64,000 nucleotides of DNA from NCBI GenBank assembly GCA_004172935.1, contig SDZD01000020.1, positions 1 through 64,000 of the forward strand, in the 5' to 3' direction. Under the pieces are notes generated by a model that was given only the letters and a program-made list of their open reading frames with translations, was not told the origin of the DNA and searched no databases. Each line of letters begins with the position of its first letter. The stretch's first letter is position 1. The stretch is from a bacterium. GTDB taxonomy: Bacteria; Armatimonadota; Abditibacteriia; Abditibacteriales; Abditibacteriaceae. Positions 33,713-42,646 of the stretch are shown piece by piece. The translations under genes and the position numbers were made by a program.

Positions 33713-35377
33713 ATGAAACTTCCGCTGACTCCTTTGTGTATTCTCGCCATGATGAGTGCCTTTGACTTAGGCACCGACGCTGCCCCTACCATCCCTCCTG
33801 TTGTTACGCCATCGAACGCTCTGCTGCCTCAAAATTCGTTGTTATGGGGCCAAGGCGGCGAAAAATGGACTCCTCAAAGCCGTCTCCCCGACTTCTCGCA
33901 CGCGGGTTATCACGGTGGACAAGAGCCACCTGTGGTACAAGTCGTCAAAAATGTGAAAACCGATTTCGGCGCCAAAGGCGATGGCAAAACTGACGATAGC
34001 CTCGCTTTCGAGCGCGCCATCGCGGGCACAGATAATGGAGCGCTTTTAATACCCGCCGGGCGTTATAAGCTGACGCGGGTATTGGAAATTCACAAAGGTA
34101 ACCTGGTTCTACGCGGAGAAGGCCCGGAGAAAACGGTTTTGGAGTTTTCCGAATCGCTTCGCACTGCCGGACCACGCCAAAAGCCAGATGGCGACTGGAA
34201 TTTCAATCGCGCCCTCGCGCAACCCGAACTTCCCAGTGCGAACCAAGCGCCGCCGTTTAAACCGGATGATGACTGGCGCTTTCGCGGCGGCTACATATGG
34301 GTAGAAGGTACGGATGAGGGCATTCATCTCACCGACCTAACCGCTCCCGCGAGGCGGGGGGATACACAGTTAAAACTGGCGAACACGGCGGGCATTGTGC
34401 CAGGGCAGTTTGTGCGTCTGCTCCAATTCGACGATGCCCAACACACGTTGGGACGCCATCTGCACGCTGACCAGGTTGACCCTGGCCCTCAAACTTATGA
34501 ACGGGTGACCAACAAGTTCATTGACTGGGTCGCGCAGGTCACAGCCGTAGATGGCAACACCCTTACGCTCGACCGGCCACTGCGTACCGACATCCGACTC
34601 GCATGGAAACCGCAACTCTGGAGTTATCAACCCACCGTTCAGGAAGTGGGACTGGAAAACTTAGGCTTCGTATTTCCGGGTAAAACGTACCCCGGCCACC
34701 TCAAAGAAGAAGGTTTCAATGCCACCTATTTCAAGCAGGTCGCCAACTGTTGGATGCGTAATATCTGGGTAACTGACGCCGATATTGCTTTTAACTTCGA
34801 GTGGATGGTACGGTTTTCAACCATCGAAAACGTTCGTACTCTGGCTAAAGTGCGCCGCGAAGACATTGGCAGATGGTCGGGTAGTGGCCACCACGCGATT
34901 CAGATGGCCTACTTCGTCCAAGACTGCCTGGCGACCCGTTTTCGCTTCGATACGCACTACGTTCACGACATCACCGTAGACACTTTAGTCAGCGGCAACG
35001 TGTTCTCCCAGGGTTCGGGATTAAGCGTCAACTTCGATCATCATCGTGGAGCGTCGTACGAGAATTTGTTTTCAGACATCGATTTGGGACGCCCCGATTA
35101 TATGTGGGCTTCGAGCGGTAAACCAGAAAACGGTCCCCCCACCGGAGTGCGGGAAACCTTCTGGAATATCCGTGCTACGGGCAACTTACCCAAACAACCA
35201 AATTGGGTCCAGATGAACCTGATTGGCACGGGGCAAACCGCCCAACAAACAACAGACAAACTTTGGAGCGAACCTTTGAGTCCAGCTCTCATCTTTCCAC
35301 GCGACCTGCACGAGGCTCAACGCGCGCGGCGCTTGCAAGGAGTTTCATCCACTCGCACTGACCAGAGACAACCGTAA
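33713..35377 (+). CDS. Secreted pectate-lyase-like parallel beta-helix protein
   Basis: The 554-residue protein has a signal peptide (KLPLTPLCILAMMSAFDLGTDA). About residue 82 begins the Pectate_lyase_3/glycosyl-hydrolase-28-like motif VKTDFGAKGDGKTDDSLAFERAI, then GALLIPAGRYKLTRVLEI and NLVLRGEGPEKTVLEF, all hallmarks of the N-terminal turns of this beta-helix superfamily. Central beta-helix coils follow (HHAIQMAYFVQDCLATRF, VHDITVDTLVSGNVFSQG). The role is probably binding or cleavage of an acidic polysaccharide; active-site residues cannot be assigned. It stands alone between a histidine kinase region and a degenerate sugar-ABC gene. Confidence 0.82.
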   Translation: MKLPLTPLCILAMMSAFDLGTDAAPTIPPVVTPSNALLPQNSLLWGQGGEKWTPQSRLPDFSHAGYHGGQEPPVVQVVKNVKTDFGAKGDGKTDDSLAFERAIAGTDNGALLIPAGRYKLTRVLEIHKGNLVLRGEGPEKTVLEFSESLRTAGPRQKPDGDWNFNRALAQPELPSANQAPPFKPDDDWRFRGGYIWVEGTDEGIHLTDLTAPARRGDTQLKLANTAGIVPGQFVRLLQFDDAQHTLGRHLHADQVDPGPQTYERVTNKFIDWVAQVTAVDGNTLTLDRPLRTDIRLAWKPQLWSYQPTVQEVGLENLGFVFPGKTYPGHLKEEGFNATYFKQVANCWMRNIWVTDADIAFNFEWMVRFSTIENVRTLAKVRREDIGRWSGSGHHAIQMAYFVQDCLATRFRFDTHYVHDITVDTLVSGNVFSQGSGLSVNFDHHRGASYENLFSDIDLGRPDYMWASSGKPENGPPTGVRETFWNIRATGNLPKQPNWVQMNLIGTGQTAQQTTDKLWSEPLSPALIFPRDLHEAQRARRLQGVSSTRTDQRQP

Positions 35378-35492
35378 CAGCATGAAGCACCCTCTGGTCT
35401 CAACTCATGAACTCCAAATGCCGCAGAAAAACAACTCGCCAGAACAGTTATGACTGTCAAGCCTCGAAGAACTCACTGTGGACCAAGGGTTC

Positions 35493-36155
35493 TTAAGCGA
35501 GTGCGGGTTCCCGTAAGTCCACGACACGGTCGGCAATCTCGACAATTTCATGGAGATGGTGAGCGATATAGATGATGGAGATGCCTTCGCTACGCAGTTT
35601 CTTGCACACAGCCAGAAGGTGTTCGGTTTCCTCGAACTTCAGGGACGCTGTTAGCTGATCCATGACGATAACCTTGGCGTTTTGGGAGAGAGCACGCGCG
35701 ATTGCTACCAACTGCTGCTCTGCAATGGAAAGCTGCGACAGAGGAGAGCGGGCATCGACCGCTAATCCCACACGGTCGAGGTGGACCTGTGAGCGACGGT
35801 ACATTTCGCTTGTATTGATAAAGCCGAGAATATTCGGCTCACGGCCCAAATAGACATTAGAGCCGACATCCAAGTTGTCGAAGAGTTTGGGTTCTCGGTG
35901 AATAAATACAATGCCGCTGGCGAGTGCGTCCTGGGGACGTGTAATTTTGATCGGCTTCTCGTTAACGTAAATCTGGCCGGTGTCGGCTTTGTAAATGCCA
36001 CTGAGGGTTTTCATCAGCGTGGATGTACCTGAGCCATTCTCACCTATGAAAGCCACAATTTCGGCTTTTTCTACTGAAAAAGAAGCCGCCCGTGGCGCAA
36101 CGCTTCGACCAATGCGCTTGCTTATGTTCTCGACCCGTAAAAGTGTTTGTGTCAT
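35493..36155 (-). pseudogene. Sugar ABC transporter ATPase (RbsA/XylG-like), truncated and catalytically degenerate
   Basis: The 220-residue product matches the first nucleotide-binding domain of ribose/xylose-type ATPases, which are normally about 500 residues with two such domains. All key sites are changed. Walker A reads GENGSGTST with Thr where Lys is required (residue 44). The Q-loop reads FIHREP with Arg for Gln (87). Walker B reads VIVMDQLTASL with Gln for the catalytic Glu (167). The signature LSIAEQQLVAIARAL and switch His (YIAHHL, about 199) remain. No permease or binding protein is adjacent. It is a decayed gene or a non-hydrolysing remnant. Confidence 0.75.
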
Positions 36156-36789
36156 GAGAGTACCTGAAAGGGCAAGTCCATCTCAGCATTCCGCAACCAC
36201 AAGGCAAGCGAATGAACGCCTGTACCTGTTGGATCTGAGGAACAATGCCCTACTGAATTGAATTTGTTGGTGCCGATGGTGTTGGTTGTCAGAGCTTTGC
36301 TACGGTTTCGAACACTGGTGACGTTTTCGTCCCAACCGTCAAGGTACCTACTTCCCATCCTAATCCCCATCAATGGGCATAGCCCTACTTGACGGGGCAA
36401 GGAGGCCTGGCGCGGCCACCTCTTGGAAGGCTCCAACGAAACGTGCTGGAGCGGAATAAGTTGGCTAACCCGCTGGGTAACATCGTCCCTGTCAACCAAA
36501 TGTCCAAATTTCATACGGAACACCGGGAGCGTTTTGGCCCCCTTAAATAGTAGCAGGGTTTTTTAGGGAGTGGGTTTCAATTGTGTTTCGTTTGATGAAA
36601 ACAATCAATATACCCAGATTAAACCTTTTTTAAACCTATTTTGGAATTTTTTTTTTGAAGGCGAGATTGCGACGAGGTGCGTTGGGTTAATCCGATGTAT
36701 GCCGAAGTCCCCGTCCCTTATAAAAAAGCCATCGCCCACGCCAAAAAGGGGGGGGCTTAGACTATCAAAACTCACTCAATCTGGAATCA
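36156..36789. other. Gene-poor region, possible decayed ABC operon partner
   Basis: A minus-strand frame at 36152-36523 (123 codons, overlapping the ATPase start by 4 bp) contains a stretch NSVGHCSSDPTGTGVHSLALW that looks protein-like, but the whole is irregular and I recognise no family. The rest (36540-36789) is A+T-rich with long T and A runs and holds nothing I can name. Confidence 0.3.
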
Positions 36790-37023
36790 TTATTCCGCGA
36801 AAATGCCCTCTCTATATCGCCCCTTCTCTTTGATTCTTGACTTCAATTTTAGCTCGAGGTACGAGGGGATTGGCGCAAAGTTGGATGCACTTTTCGCGGC
36901 GATCACTTGGTCGAACGTGTTCTGGCACTTGCCCTGTTGAGCGGGTTTGCCGTCCTTCATGCTGACGACTGCCACGCCGATGGCTTCGCGCTTCTCTTTA
37001 CATTTCATGCAGTAGGTTTCCAT
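36790..37023 (-). CDS. DUF5679-like small zinc-ribbon protein with lost second knuckle
   Basis: From ATG 37023 the product starts METYCMKCKEKREAIGVAVVSMKDGKPAQQGKC, which matches the DUF5679 pattern YCxKCxxKRE...NGRPAxxGxC. In the family, a second CxxC (as in CPVCGT) follows; here the sequence continues CQNTFDQVIAAK with no second Cys pair, then a basic tail. It may therefore have lost zinc binding or be a degenerating copy. The 12 codons upstream of ATG 37023 are not family-like. No neighbours hint at function. Confidence 0.6.
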   Translation of the reverse strand: METYCMKCKEKREAIGVAVVSMKDGKPAQQGKCQNTFDQVIAAKSASNFAPIPSYLELKLKSRIKEKGRYREGIFAE

Positions 37024-37298
37024 AACAGAGGGGGGGCATGTTCGACTCAGAGAGGGCACTAATGGCTTAGCTTCATGCTAAACGCACGATAGCACCATAT
37101 TGATGCGTGGGATTAATGCGAGGCTATGGAAAATAATTCGTCCTAACAGCTGTAAAATAATTCTGAAACAACTCCTCACACACTTTATTTAATAGTGATA
37201 AATGAAAAAAATTAGAGCGCAAAATGCCGTTTTTGTGACAAATAATTTGAACTGTTTGTGATATGCTATCGTTGCATAGTGGAGCGACACAAATTTCT

Positions 37299-38066
37299 AT
37301 GAAATCCGCCACCATCTCAAGCCCAAATAAAAGCTATAAATTTGCTTTTACTCTCATTGAGCTTCTAGTAGTTATTGCTATTATCGCGATTCTGGCTGCC
37401 ATTCTGTTCCCGGTTTTTGCCAGAGCACGCGAAAACGCGCGCCGAGCTTCCTGCCAATCCAACCTCAAACAAGTTGGTCTCGGCATGATTCAATACTCGC
37501 AAGACTACGACGAGCGCTTGCCCGACTCCTGGTATGGTGCGGGTAATGGCGCCTCCGATGCCACCACCAAATACAAGTGGATGGATGCCATCCTGCCCTA
37601 CATCAAGAGCACGCAGGTTTTCACCTGCCCCTCGGCCAGCGAACAGATTTATACGCCCGCCCAAAAACTCACCGCCGCCAGCGATAACTTCTACGGTAGC
37701 TACATCATCAACGCCGTCAACTGGCAGGAAGAGATGTCATTGCGCGGTCCCGGTAGCGGCGGTTTCATTTTGCCCGTTGTCGAAGCGCCCGCCACAACGC
37801 TGTGGGTTGCCGATGGTAACGGCCAGTTCCATCTGACATGGGGCAACAAAAACGATAATCCCCCCGTGACCAAGAACGGATCAGGTCAACGCCAACTTAT
37901 GGGTGCGGCTACCTCTGCTCCCATCGCGGGCGCCCTCGTTGAACGCCACCTCGATAGTGTCCCTGTCCTTTTCTGCGACGGTCATGTCAAATCCATGAAG
38001 CTCGACAACATCGTAAAAACCAACGCCGCTGGCTATATGTCGATGCTTACCTGCAAAGACGACTAA
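37299..38066 (+). CDS. DUF1559-type pseudopilin (type II secretion/pilus-like)
   Basis: From ATG 37299 the 255-residue protein shows a prepilin signal with Ala instead of Gly before the cleavage site ([18 protein letters not shown]), the hydrophobic helix, and the [20 protein letters not shown] segment of DUF1559 proteins. The C-terminus holds the H-x9-DG element [10 protein letters not shown]. It is processed by prepilin peptidase and inserted in the inner membrane. These genes occur in many copies in Armatimonadota and Planctomycetes. A second copy lies at 40198-40986. The in-frame ATG at 37263 adds only a non-signal-like extension. Confidence 0.9.
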   Translation: MKSATISSPNKSYKFAFTLIELLVVIAIIAILAAILFPVFARARENARRASCQSNLKQVGLGMIQYSQDYDERLPDSWYGAGNGASDATTKYKWMDAILPYIKSTQVFTCPSASEQIYTPAQKLTAASDNFYGSYIINAVNWQEEMSLRGPGSGGFILPVVEAPATTLWVADGNGQFHLTWGNKNDNPPVTKNGSGQRQLMGAATSAPIAGALVERHLDSVPVLFCDGHVKSMKLDNIVKTNAAGYMSMLTCKDD

Positions 38067-38317
38067 CCCCATTTCCCCCTCAAATCTCCCCTCTTTCAAT
38101 CCCGCGCTGTGGGAGGGCGCCGCCGATTTTTGGTTCGACGAATGCGACGGTAGAGCTGAGTTATGCTGGTATTGCCATTCCACTGGATAAAAACTTTTGG
38201 CATCTACATTTATTCAATTCGCCTTGTTGAAGATTTTGAGTGAAGGACGAATTATGCAGGTGCGCGTCTTGGGCGAATCTCAAAACACACGACAAACAAG
38301 GTAAAAGAGCCAATAGC

Positions 38318-38527
38318 ATGAGCCTTAATCCCGCCAATGTCGCCGCACTTCTCGCTGAATCGGGTTTCGTTGATCGACTCGCCCGCGTTATTGAAATTCA
38401 CGAAGTCTACAAACAGACCCGGCACGCTTCGTCCTCAACGCTTGCCGGAATCGGGCTGATTTCATCGGCAAAGCAATATCACATTCTCCTCCAGAGCAGC
38501 CAAAAAGCCCGCAAAATGGAGCCGTAA
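38318..38527 (+). CDS. Small hypothetical protein, 69 residues
   Basis: From ATG 38318 the product begins MSLNPANVAALLAESGFVDR and is mostly helical and cytoplasmic, with no motif I recognise. A longer open frame reaches 38240, but its N-terminal part is irregular. The next gene follows 39 bp later on the same strand, so both may be co-transcribed. Confidence 0.45.
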   Translation: MSLNPANVAALLAESGFVDRLARVIEIHEVYKQTRHASSSTLAGIGLISSAKQYHILLQSSQKARKMEP

Positions 38528-38565
38528 CGCAGCGCCCAGTGTAAACCAGACCTTGCGTTTTGCAG

Positions 38566-38832
38566 ATGGTTGGCGTTATCGCCGCCATTTTCGTGGCTGC
38601 GTGGTTCTATCAATCGCGAAATGAACAGCTCGCGCCGGCTAAAGTCAAATTGGTTGTGGGGGCAACACTCGCTGTTCTTTGTGTGGTGCAAGGTCTCCTC
38701 TTTCAGCACTTCTTGCAGTGGATGACCTACCCGGACATCGCCATCTCCATTGCAGCATTAGGAACCTTCGTCTTCCCTTTCGTTATGTGGAATCCCTTCG
38801 GAGAAAACGTGGTGGCTTTGCGAAAGAAGTGA
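38566..38832 (+). CDS. Small integral membrane protein, 88 residues
   Basis: From ATG 38566 the product has three hydrophobic segments (VGVIAAIFVAAWFY, VVGATLAVLCVVQGLLF, IAISIAALGTFVFPFVMW) and ends in basic LRKK, so it should span the membrane three times. No family is recognised. It may pair with the small protein just upstream. Confidence 0.55.
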   Translation: MVGVIAAIFVAAWFYQSRNEQLAPAKVKLVVGATLAVLCVVQGLLFQHFLQWMTYPDIAISIAALGTFVFPFVMWNPFGENVVALRKK

Positions 38833-39044
38833 GTTTTCGAATGAATCAATGCTTCGCCTGCGCACAGTTCAACCTGTTGAGCAGAGGCTACGATAGGTTA
38901 TTAAAAGTGTCGCGGACGATAGCTAACCTCAAAGGGGAAGAAAATATAGAAAGGCACCACGTCGCGGAGGCGATCAACTACCGCGCGCTCGGTAGGTCAC
39001 TGTTTGGTTATCGAGAAGGCAAAAAGGAAACTCGGAAAAGGGGG

Positions 39045-40040
39045 TTAAGCCATCGTATCGAGCATTTCCCGATTGACCGCATAGCGAAGGGGTTCGCCAT
39101 TTTGCCAGCGCTCGAACTCTTGCAGCGCGTATTCTCCCATACGTCCCACTTCGTCCCCGATGCTGCCAGCGATATGGCACGTCAAGTGAACATTGGGAAG
39201 TCGCCGAAGAGGATGGTCTAAGGGCAAAGGTTCCGGTTCTGTTACATCAAGGAGAGCTGTTAGATCGTCACGTCTGGCAAAGACCTGCTCTAGTTCATCT
39301 TGATTGACAGTCCGCCCACGACCTGTATTGATAAAGGTCGCATTCTTGGGCATCAAACACAGATGTTCGCCGCGAATGAGGTCATAAGTGGCTGGTAAAT
39401 CAGCGACATGGTTGGAAACGACATCGCCCGTGGCAAAGGCTTCTTCCAATTCAACTTTCTCCACTCCCAGCGCCTCTGCTCCCTTATAACTCAAAAAGGG
39501 GTCGAACACGATAACGCGCAAGTCGAAGGGCCGAAGCAGTTCGATGAGCTTGCGCCCAACCTGGCCTGCTCCCAGAACAGCCACAGTCGCTCCGTAATTC
39601 CCGCGCCCAGAGAATACATTCCACTGCGCGTTGTTTTCGTACTCGCGTTGATTGCGCCAGTAGCCTTTGTTGGAGAGCAAAATTTGCGATAGTGTGAACT
39701 GGGCTACGGGGATTGCGTTGGCCTGCCAACTCGAAGTCACAATGATGTCGCGCTCTAACAATATGGGAGCAAAATGCCGGACACTGCCAGCCGCATAGAA
39801 AACGGCCTTAAGGTTGGGTAGCGCCTCCAACTGTTCGGGCGCAAGGGACCACATTCCCCAGGTAGCGAATATCGCTTCGGTGTCTCGTAGTTTCGGTGAT
39901 AGATTCGCGAAATTACTTTGGGTAACAATCTCTGGGAATAATTTCGCACGGTATTCGAGGTGAGCCTTGAAAGTTGGCCCGAACACGCGAGGGAGTTGTG
40001 AATAATTGGGGCCGTGGTCACAGAAAATGGCAGTTTGCAT
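39045..40040 (-). CDS. D-isomer-specific 2-hydroxyacid dehydrogenase
   Basis: From ATG 40040 the 331-residue enzyme has a C-terminal NAD-binding domain. Landmarks are GATVAVLGAGQVGRKLIELL (dinucleotide motif), then LMPKNATFINTGRGRTVNQDEL (conserved substrate Arg region), LDVTEPEPLP (catalytic Glu) and VHLTCHIAGSIG (catalytic His). Substrate is not decidable; it is a cytoplasmic NAD(P)H-linked oxidoreductase of the phosphoglycerate-dehydrogenase/glyoxylate-reductase kind. The open frame starts 24 codons earlier, but MQTAIFCDHGPNY is the natural domain start. Confidence 0.88.
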   Translation of the reverse strand: MQTAIFCDHGPNYSQLPRVFGPTFKAHLEYRAKLFPEIVTQSNFANLSPKLRDTEAIFATWGMWSLAPEQLEALPNLKAVFYAAGSVRHFAPILLERDIIVTSSWQANAIPVAQFTLSQILLSNKGYWRNQREYENNAQWNVFSGRGNYGATVAVLGAGQVGRKLIELLRPFDLRVIVFDPFLSYKGAEALGVEKVELEEAFATGDVVSNHVADLPATYDLIRGEHLCLMPKNATFINTGRGRTVNQDELEQVFARRDDLTALLDVTEPEPLPLDHPLRRLPNVHLTCHIAGSIGDEVGRMGEYALQEFERWQNGEPLRYAVNREMLDTMA

Positions 40041-40197
40041 CGTATATTCGGTGATTAGTCGGGGATGGCCGGAGCGAAAGTCCAAGCCATGAGGCGCCAC
40101 TAGCATTTCCACAAGGCAGCAACTCTCAATAAAAGTAGCCGCATTGCTTCGGGTGCAACACAGCTACTTTTAGTTAATCTTCAGTTGCTAACAGAGG

Positions 40198-40986
40198 TTA
40201 GTTTTGTGGAATATCGTTGTCGCTGTTGACCCAACCGCCGATATGGTTATACAACGACATTGGCGAAGGGTATCCTATTTTGAGTGACTTCACGTGACCA
40301 TCGGCATAAAGGAAGTTATTCGTTCCCAGATGGCGTCCACCCGTGCCCGCCGGTACGTTAAATCCCGTGTTTGGAGCGCCATTGGAGAAGTTCACTCCCG
40401 CTTCGGAAGCCAACTGCTGGACATGGCTGAAGTTCGAGAAACGACTGTAGCTGTCGAGCTGAACGGGGTTGGAGCCATCGGCGTTTTTCCCGATGATTTC
40501 TCCTAACAGGATCGTCGAGGCGACCGCTGGAATGGAGGCGATGTTGCGGCCTGGGTTACCAAAGGCGCCGCCTGCGGAGCCACCGCCGGGGATAGAGCGG
40601 AGGTAGTTTGCGTAAGCGTATGAGCGCTTGGTGGTTCCCAGAGTTGGAATGACAACCGTTGGGGTTTGTGAATCGCTGGGGCAGGTCACGATTTGGTAGC
40701 TCTTGATGTAAGGCTGCATCGTCAAGTCCCAGGTGACGGGGACATTGGTGCCGCCATAATTGATGTAGTAGCCACTGGCGCCGGGATAGCGCTCATCGTA
40801 ATCCTGCGTGTACTGCATAAATGCAACGCCAATTTGTTTGAGGTTGGACTGACAGGACGAGCGACGAGCGTTTTCCCTCGCACGGGCAAAAACCGGGAAG
40901 AGGATCGCCGCTAAGATAGCAATGATGGCGATGACAACTAGGAGTTCTATAAGAGTAAATGCTTTGCGTGATGAGAAATTAGACAT
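40198..40986 (-). CDS. DUF1559-type pseudopilin
   Basis: The 262-residue protein begins [21 protein letters not shown].., again with Ala before the cleavage point, followed by [20 protein letters not shown] and the C-terminal [11 protein letters not shown] (DG motif). It is a paralogue of 37299-38066, in opposite orientation 2.1 kb away. The gene ends 157 bp after the start of the dehydrogenase gene on the same strand but is probably separate. Function: minor pseudopilin of a secretion or pilus-like apparatus, or a surface protein anchored by its helix. Confidence 0.9.
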   Translation of the reverse strand: MSNFSSRKAFTLIELLVVIAIIAILAAILFPVFARARENARRSSCQSNLKQIGVAFMQYTQDYDERYPGASGYYINYGGTNVPVTWDLTMQPYIKSYQIVTCPSDSQTPTVVIPTLGTTKRSYAYANYLRSIPGGGSAGGAFGNPGRNIASIPAVASTILLGEIIGKNADGSNPVQLDSYSRFSNFSHVQQLASEAGVNFSNGAPNTGFNVPAGTGGRHLGTNNFLYADGHVKSLKIGYPSPMSLYNHIGGWVNSDNDIPQN

Positions 40987-41656
40987 AGTCGTGAGTGCCA
41001 GTAATGGGGTTTATCCAGCCGTTTGATTATTCAGGTGATTCTTGCGCTTGATTAAATGATTAATCGGCGCGCAGAACCAATATACCCAAATGAAAGAGGT
41101 TTTAAACATCTTCAGCCACCTTTGAAAAAAAATTAAGGTTTAAGGGGCTGAATCAACCGTTCCTTAGTGGTCCCAGTCGAGTCGGAATACACGCCCAGTT
41201 TCGGTGGCAAGCCCCCGCCACTCGCCAGCATAGTAGCCCATGCTTTTACCATCGGCGGTGTACCATAGGTGTGGTGAGTGTTATAGGTCCGTAGTAGGGC
41301 GAGATGATTCGCGAACCGCTGACAAGGAAGTTGTCGGAAATGGGGATCTTATGCCACGTGTCTTCGCTTCAGGGAGAGCGGGCGCGGACAATTGCTGACT
41401 TGGAAGAGGAAGGAAATAGAGAGGAGGGCAGGGGAGATGATGAATTGGATTGTGTGACGATTATCACATGTTGTCTCGCGATTCTCATACGAATACTGCA
41501 AAAATTTCGTCTGGAATCGCTATAATAGTCAGCAAAGTCTGCCATAACAACTTCTCAGTTATTGGCGGGCTACGTCTCGCGAGTTCAAAGGCGCTTTGGT
41601 GTGCGAGCCAACGCTGCGATTGCTCCTTTGGAACGGCTTTGACCCAGGAAAACTCT
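40987..41656. other. Intergenic region with a decayed coding remnant
   Basis: Between the pseudopilin and the hydrolase gene no intact gene is seen. The left 180 bp are A+T-rich and should hold the pseudopilin promoter. A minus-strand coding-like remnant lies at 41164-41286 (listed separately). The open frame at 41304-41525 lacks protein character. Confidence 0.4.
41164..41286 (-). pseudogene. C-terminal remnant of unknown protein
   Basis: A frame ending at TAA (41164-41166) reads SPHLWYTADGKSMGYYAGEW followed by RGLATETGRVFRLDWDH. It has strong protein character but is closed upstream by a stop, without start codon. It is probably the tail of a lost secreted protein. No family is recognised. 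Confidence 0.35.
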
Positions 41657-42349
41657 ATGAGCATTTCTCCAGATAAACCAACTATCGTATTGGTACACGG
41701 CGCCTTTGCTGATGCAACAGGATGGCAGCACGTTATTCTTCTCTTGGAAGCACAGGGCTATTTCGTGGTTGCGGTGCAGAATGCACTCACCTCGCTCTCG
41801 GATGACATCGCCACTACCAAGCGTGTTATTGATGCCCAGTCCGGGCCAGTCGTAGTGGTAGGACATTCCTATGGAGGCATGGTCATTACGGGGGCAGCAG
41901 CTGGTAATCCCCATGTTAAGAGTCTCGTTTACGTTGCAGCATACATCCCCGACTTGGGCGAGGCGATTGGGCAACTGAATGAGATGTTTTCGCCGCCTCC
42001 GCTTGCCACTAGCATCGTCCCCGATGCTGCGGGATTTCTTTACGTTGACCGCAGTAAATTCCACGATGTATTCTGCCATGACGTGCCCGATGCCGAAGCG
42101 CGCATCATGGCCGCCACGCAGAAGCCAATTAATTCCGTCTCCTTCGGTCAGTCACTTGAGGCGGTTGCTTGGAAGGAAGTTCCCTCCTGGAGCATCGTTG
42201 CTAAAGCCGATAACGCAATCAACCCTGATTTGGAACGTTTCATGTCCCAACGTGCCAACGCCACTACCATTGAGGTTGATGCTAGCCATGTTCCCTTCAT
42301 CTCTCAACCGCAAGTTGTGGTTGATGTGATTAAAGACGCCGCCCAATAA
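41657..42349 (+). CDS. Alpha/beta hydrolase (esterase-like)
   Basis: From ATG 41657 the 230-residue protein has oxyanion-hole motif VLVHGAFAD, nucleophile elbow VVVGHSYGGMV (Ser), acid SIVAKADNAINP (Asp) and terminal His in EVDASHVPF: a complete catalytic triad. It resembles the small HNL/EstC-type esterase branch. It is cytoplasmic, without a signal peptide. AGGAA at 41646-41650 is the ribosome binding site. The frame is open to 41450, but the upstream part is not family-like. Physiological substrate unknown. Confidence 0.88.
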   Translation: MSISPDKPTIVLVHGAFADATGWQHVILLLEAQGYFVVAVQNALTSLSDDIATTKRVIDAQSGPVVVVGHSYGGMVITGAAAGNPHVKSLVYVAAYIPDLGEAIGQLNEMFSPPPLATSIVPDAAGFLYVDRSKFHDVFCHDVPDAEARIMAATQKPINSVSFGQSLEAVAWKEVPSWSIVAKADNAINPDLERFMSQRANATTIEVDASHVPFISQPQVVVDVIKDAAQ

Positions 42350-42358
42350 ACCTGGCTA

Positions 42359-42566
42359 ACGTCTATTCAAAACAGCGCGCCGCTCCAACGAATGGCGCGC
42401 TGTTCTCGAAGACGCTCCAAATATCGAGATACACCACGAAGCCGACCATTTGGGGGTAAAACACTACGGCAAATTGCTGTTCCGCGCCGCGATATTTTGC
42501 CAGCCGGGAGTATTACTCAGCATGGATGCGGTTTCGCCTCTGGCTGGCGACCCCGTCTGCGAGTAG
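42359..42566 (+). pseudogene. Possible coding remnant, 3' end
   Basis: A frame without start codon, bounded by TAA upstream and TAG at 42564-42566, reads EWRAVLEDAPNIEIHHEADH, LGVKHYGKLLFRAAIF and PLAGDPVCE. It looks like real protein, but the family is unknown. It may be the tail of a deleted gene. Within it lies the hairpin at 42371-42404. Confidence 0.3.
42371..42404 (+). terminator. Hairpin after hydrolase gene
   Basis: AACAGCGCGCC (42371-42381) pairs perfectly with GGCGCGCTGTT (42394-42404) over 11 bp, 22 bp after the hydrolase stop. There is no following T-run, so it may stabilise the mRNA end rather than terminate. Confidence 0.45.
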
Positions 42567-42646
42567 TACAGGCTCTCCAAAAAGAGCGAATGGATGAGGA
42601 AATCAAAGAGAAAAAGCCCTGCAGTGCTGTTGTGCCCGCGAAGGCG

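Noticed and set aside
36152-36523. Minus-strand 123-codon gene upstream of ABC ATPase
   Set aside because: Irregular composition and no recognised family; only one short segment looks protein-like.
36606-41088. Shared CAATATACCCA motif at 36606 and 41078 near the two pseudopilin genes
   Set aside because: Only 11 bp match, at different distances from the genes; could be chance.
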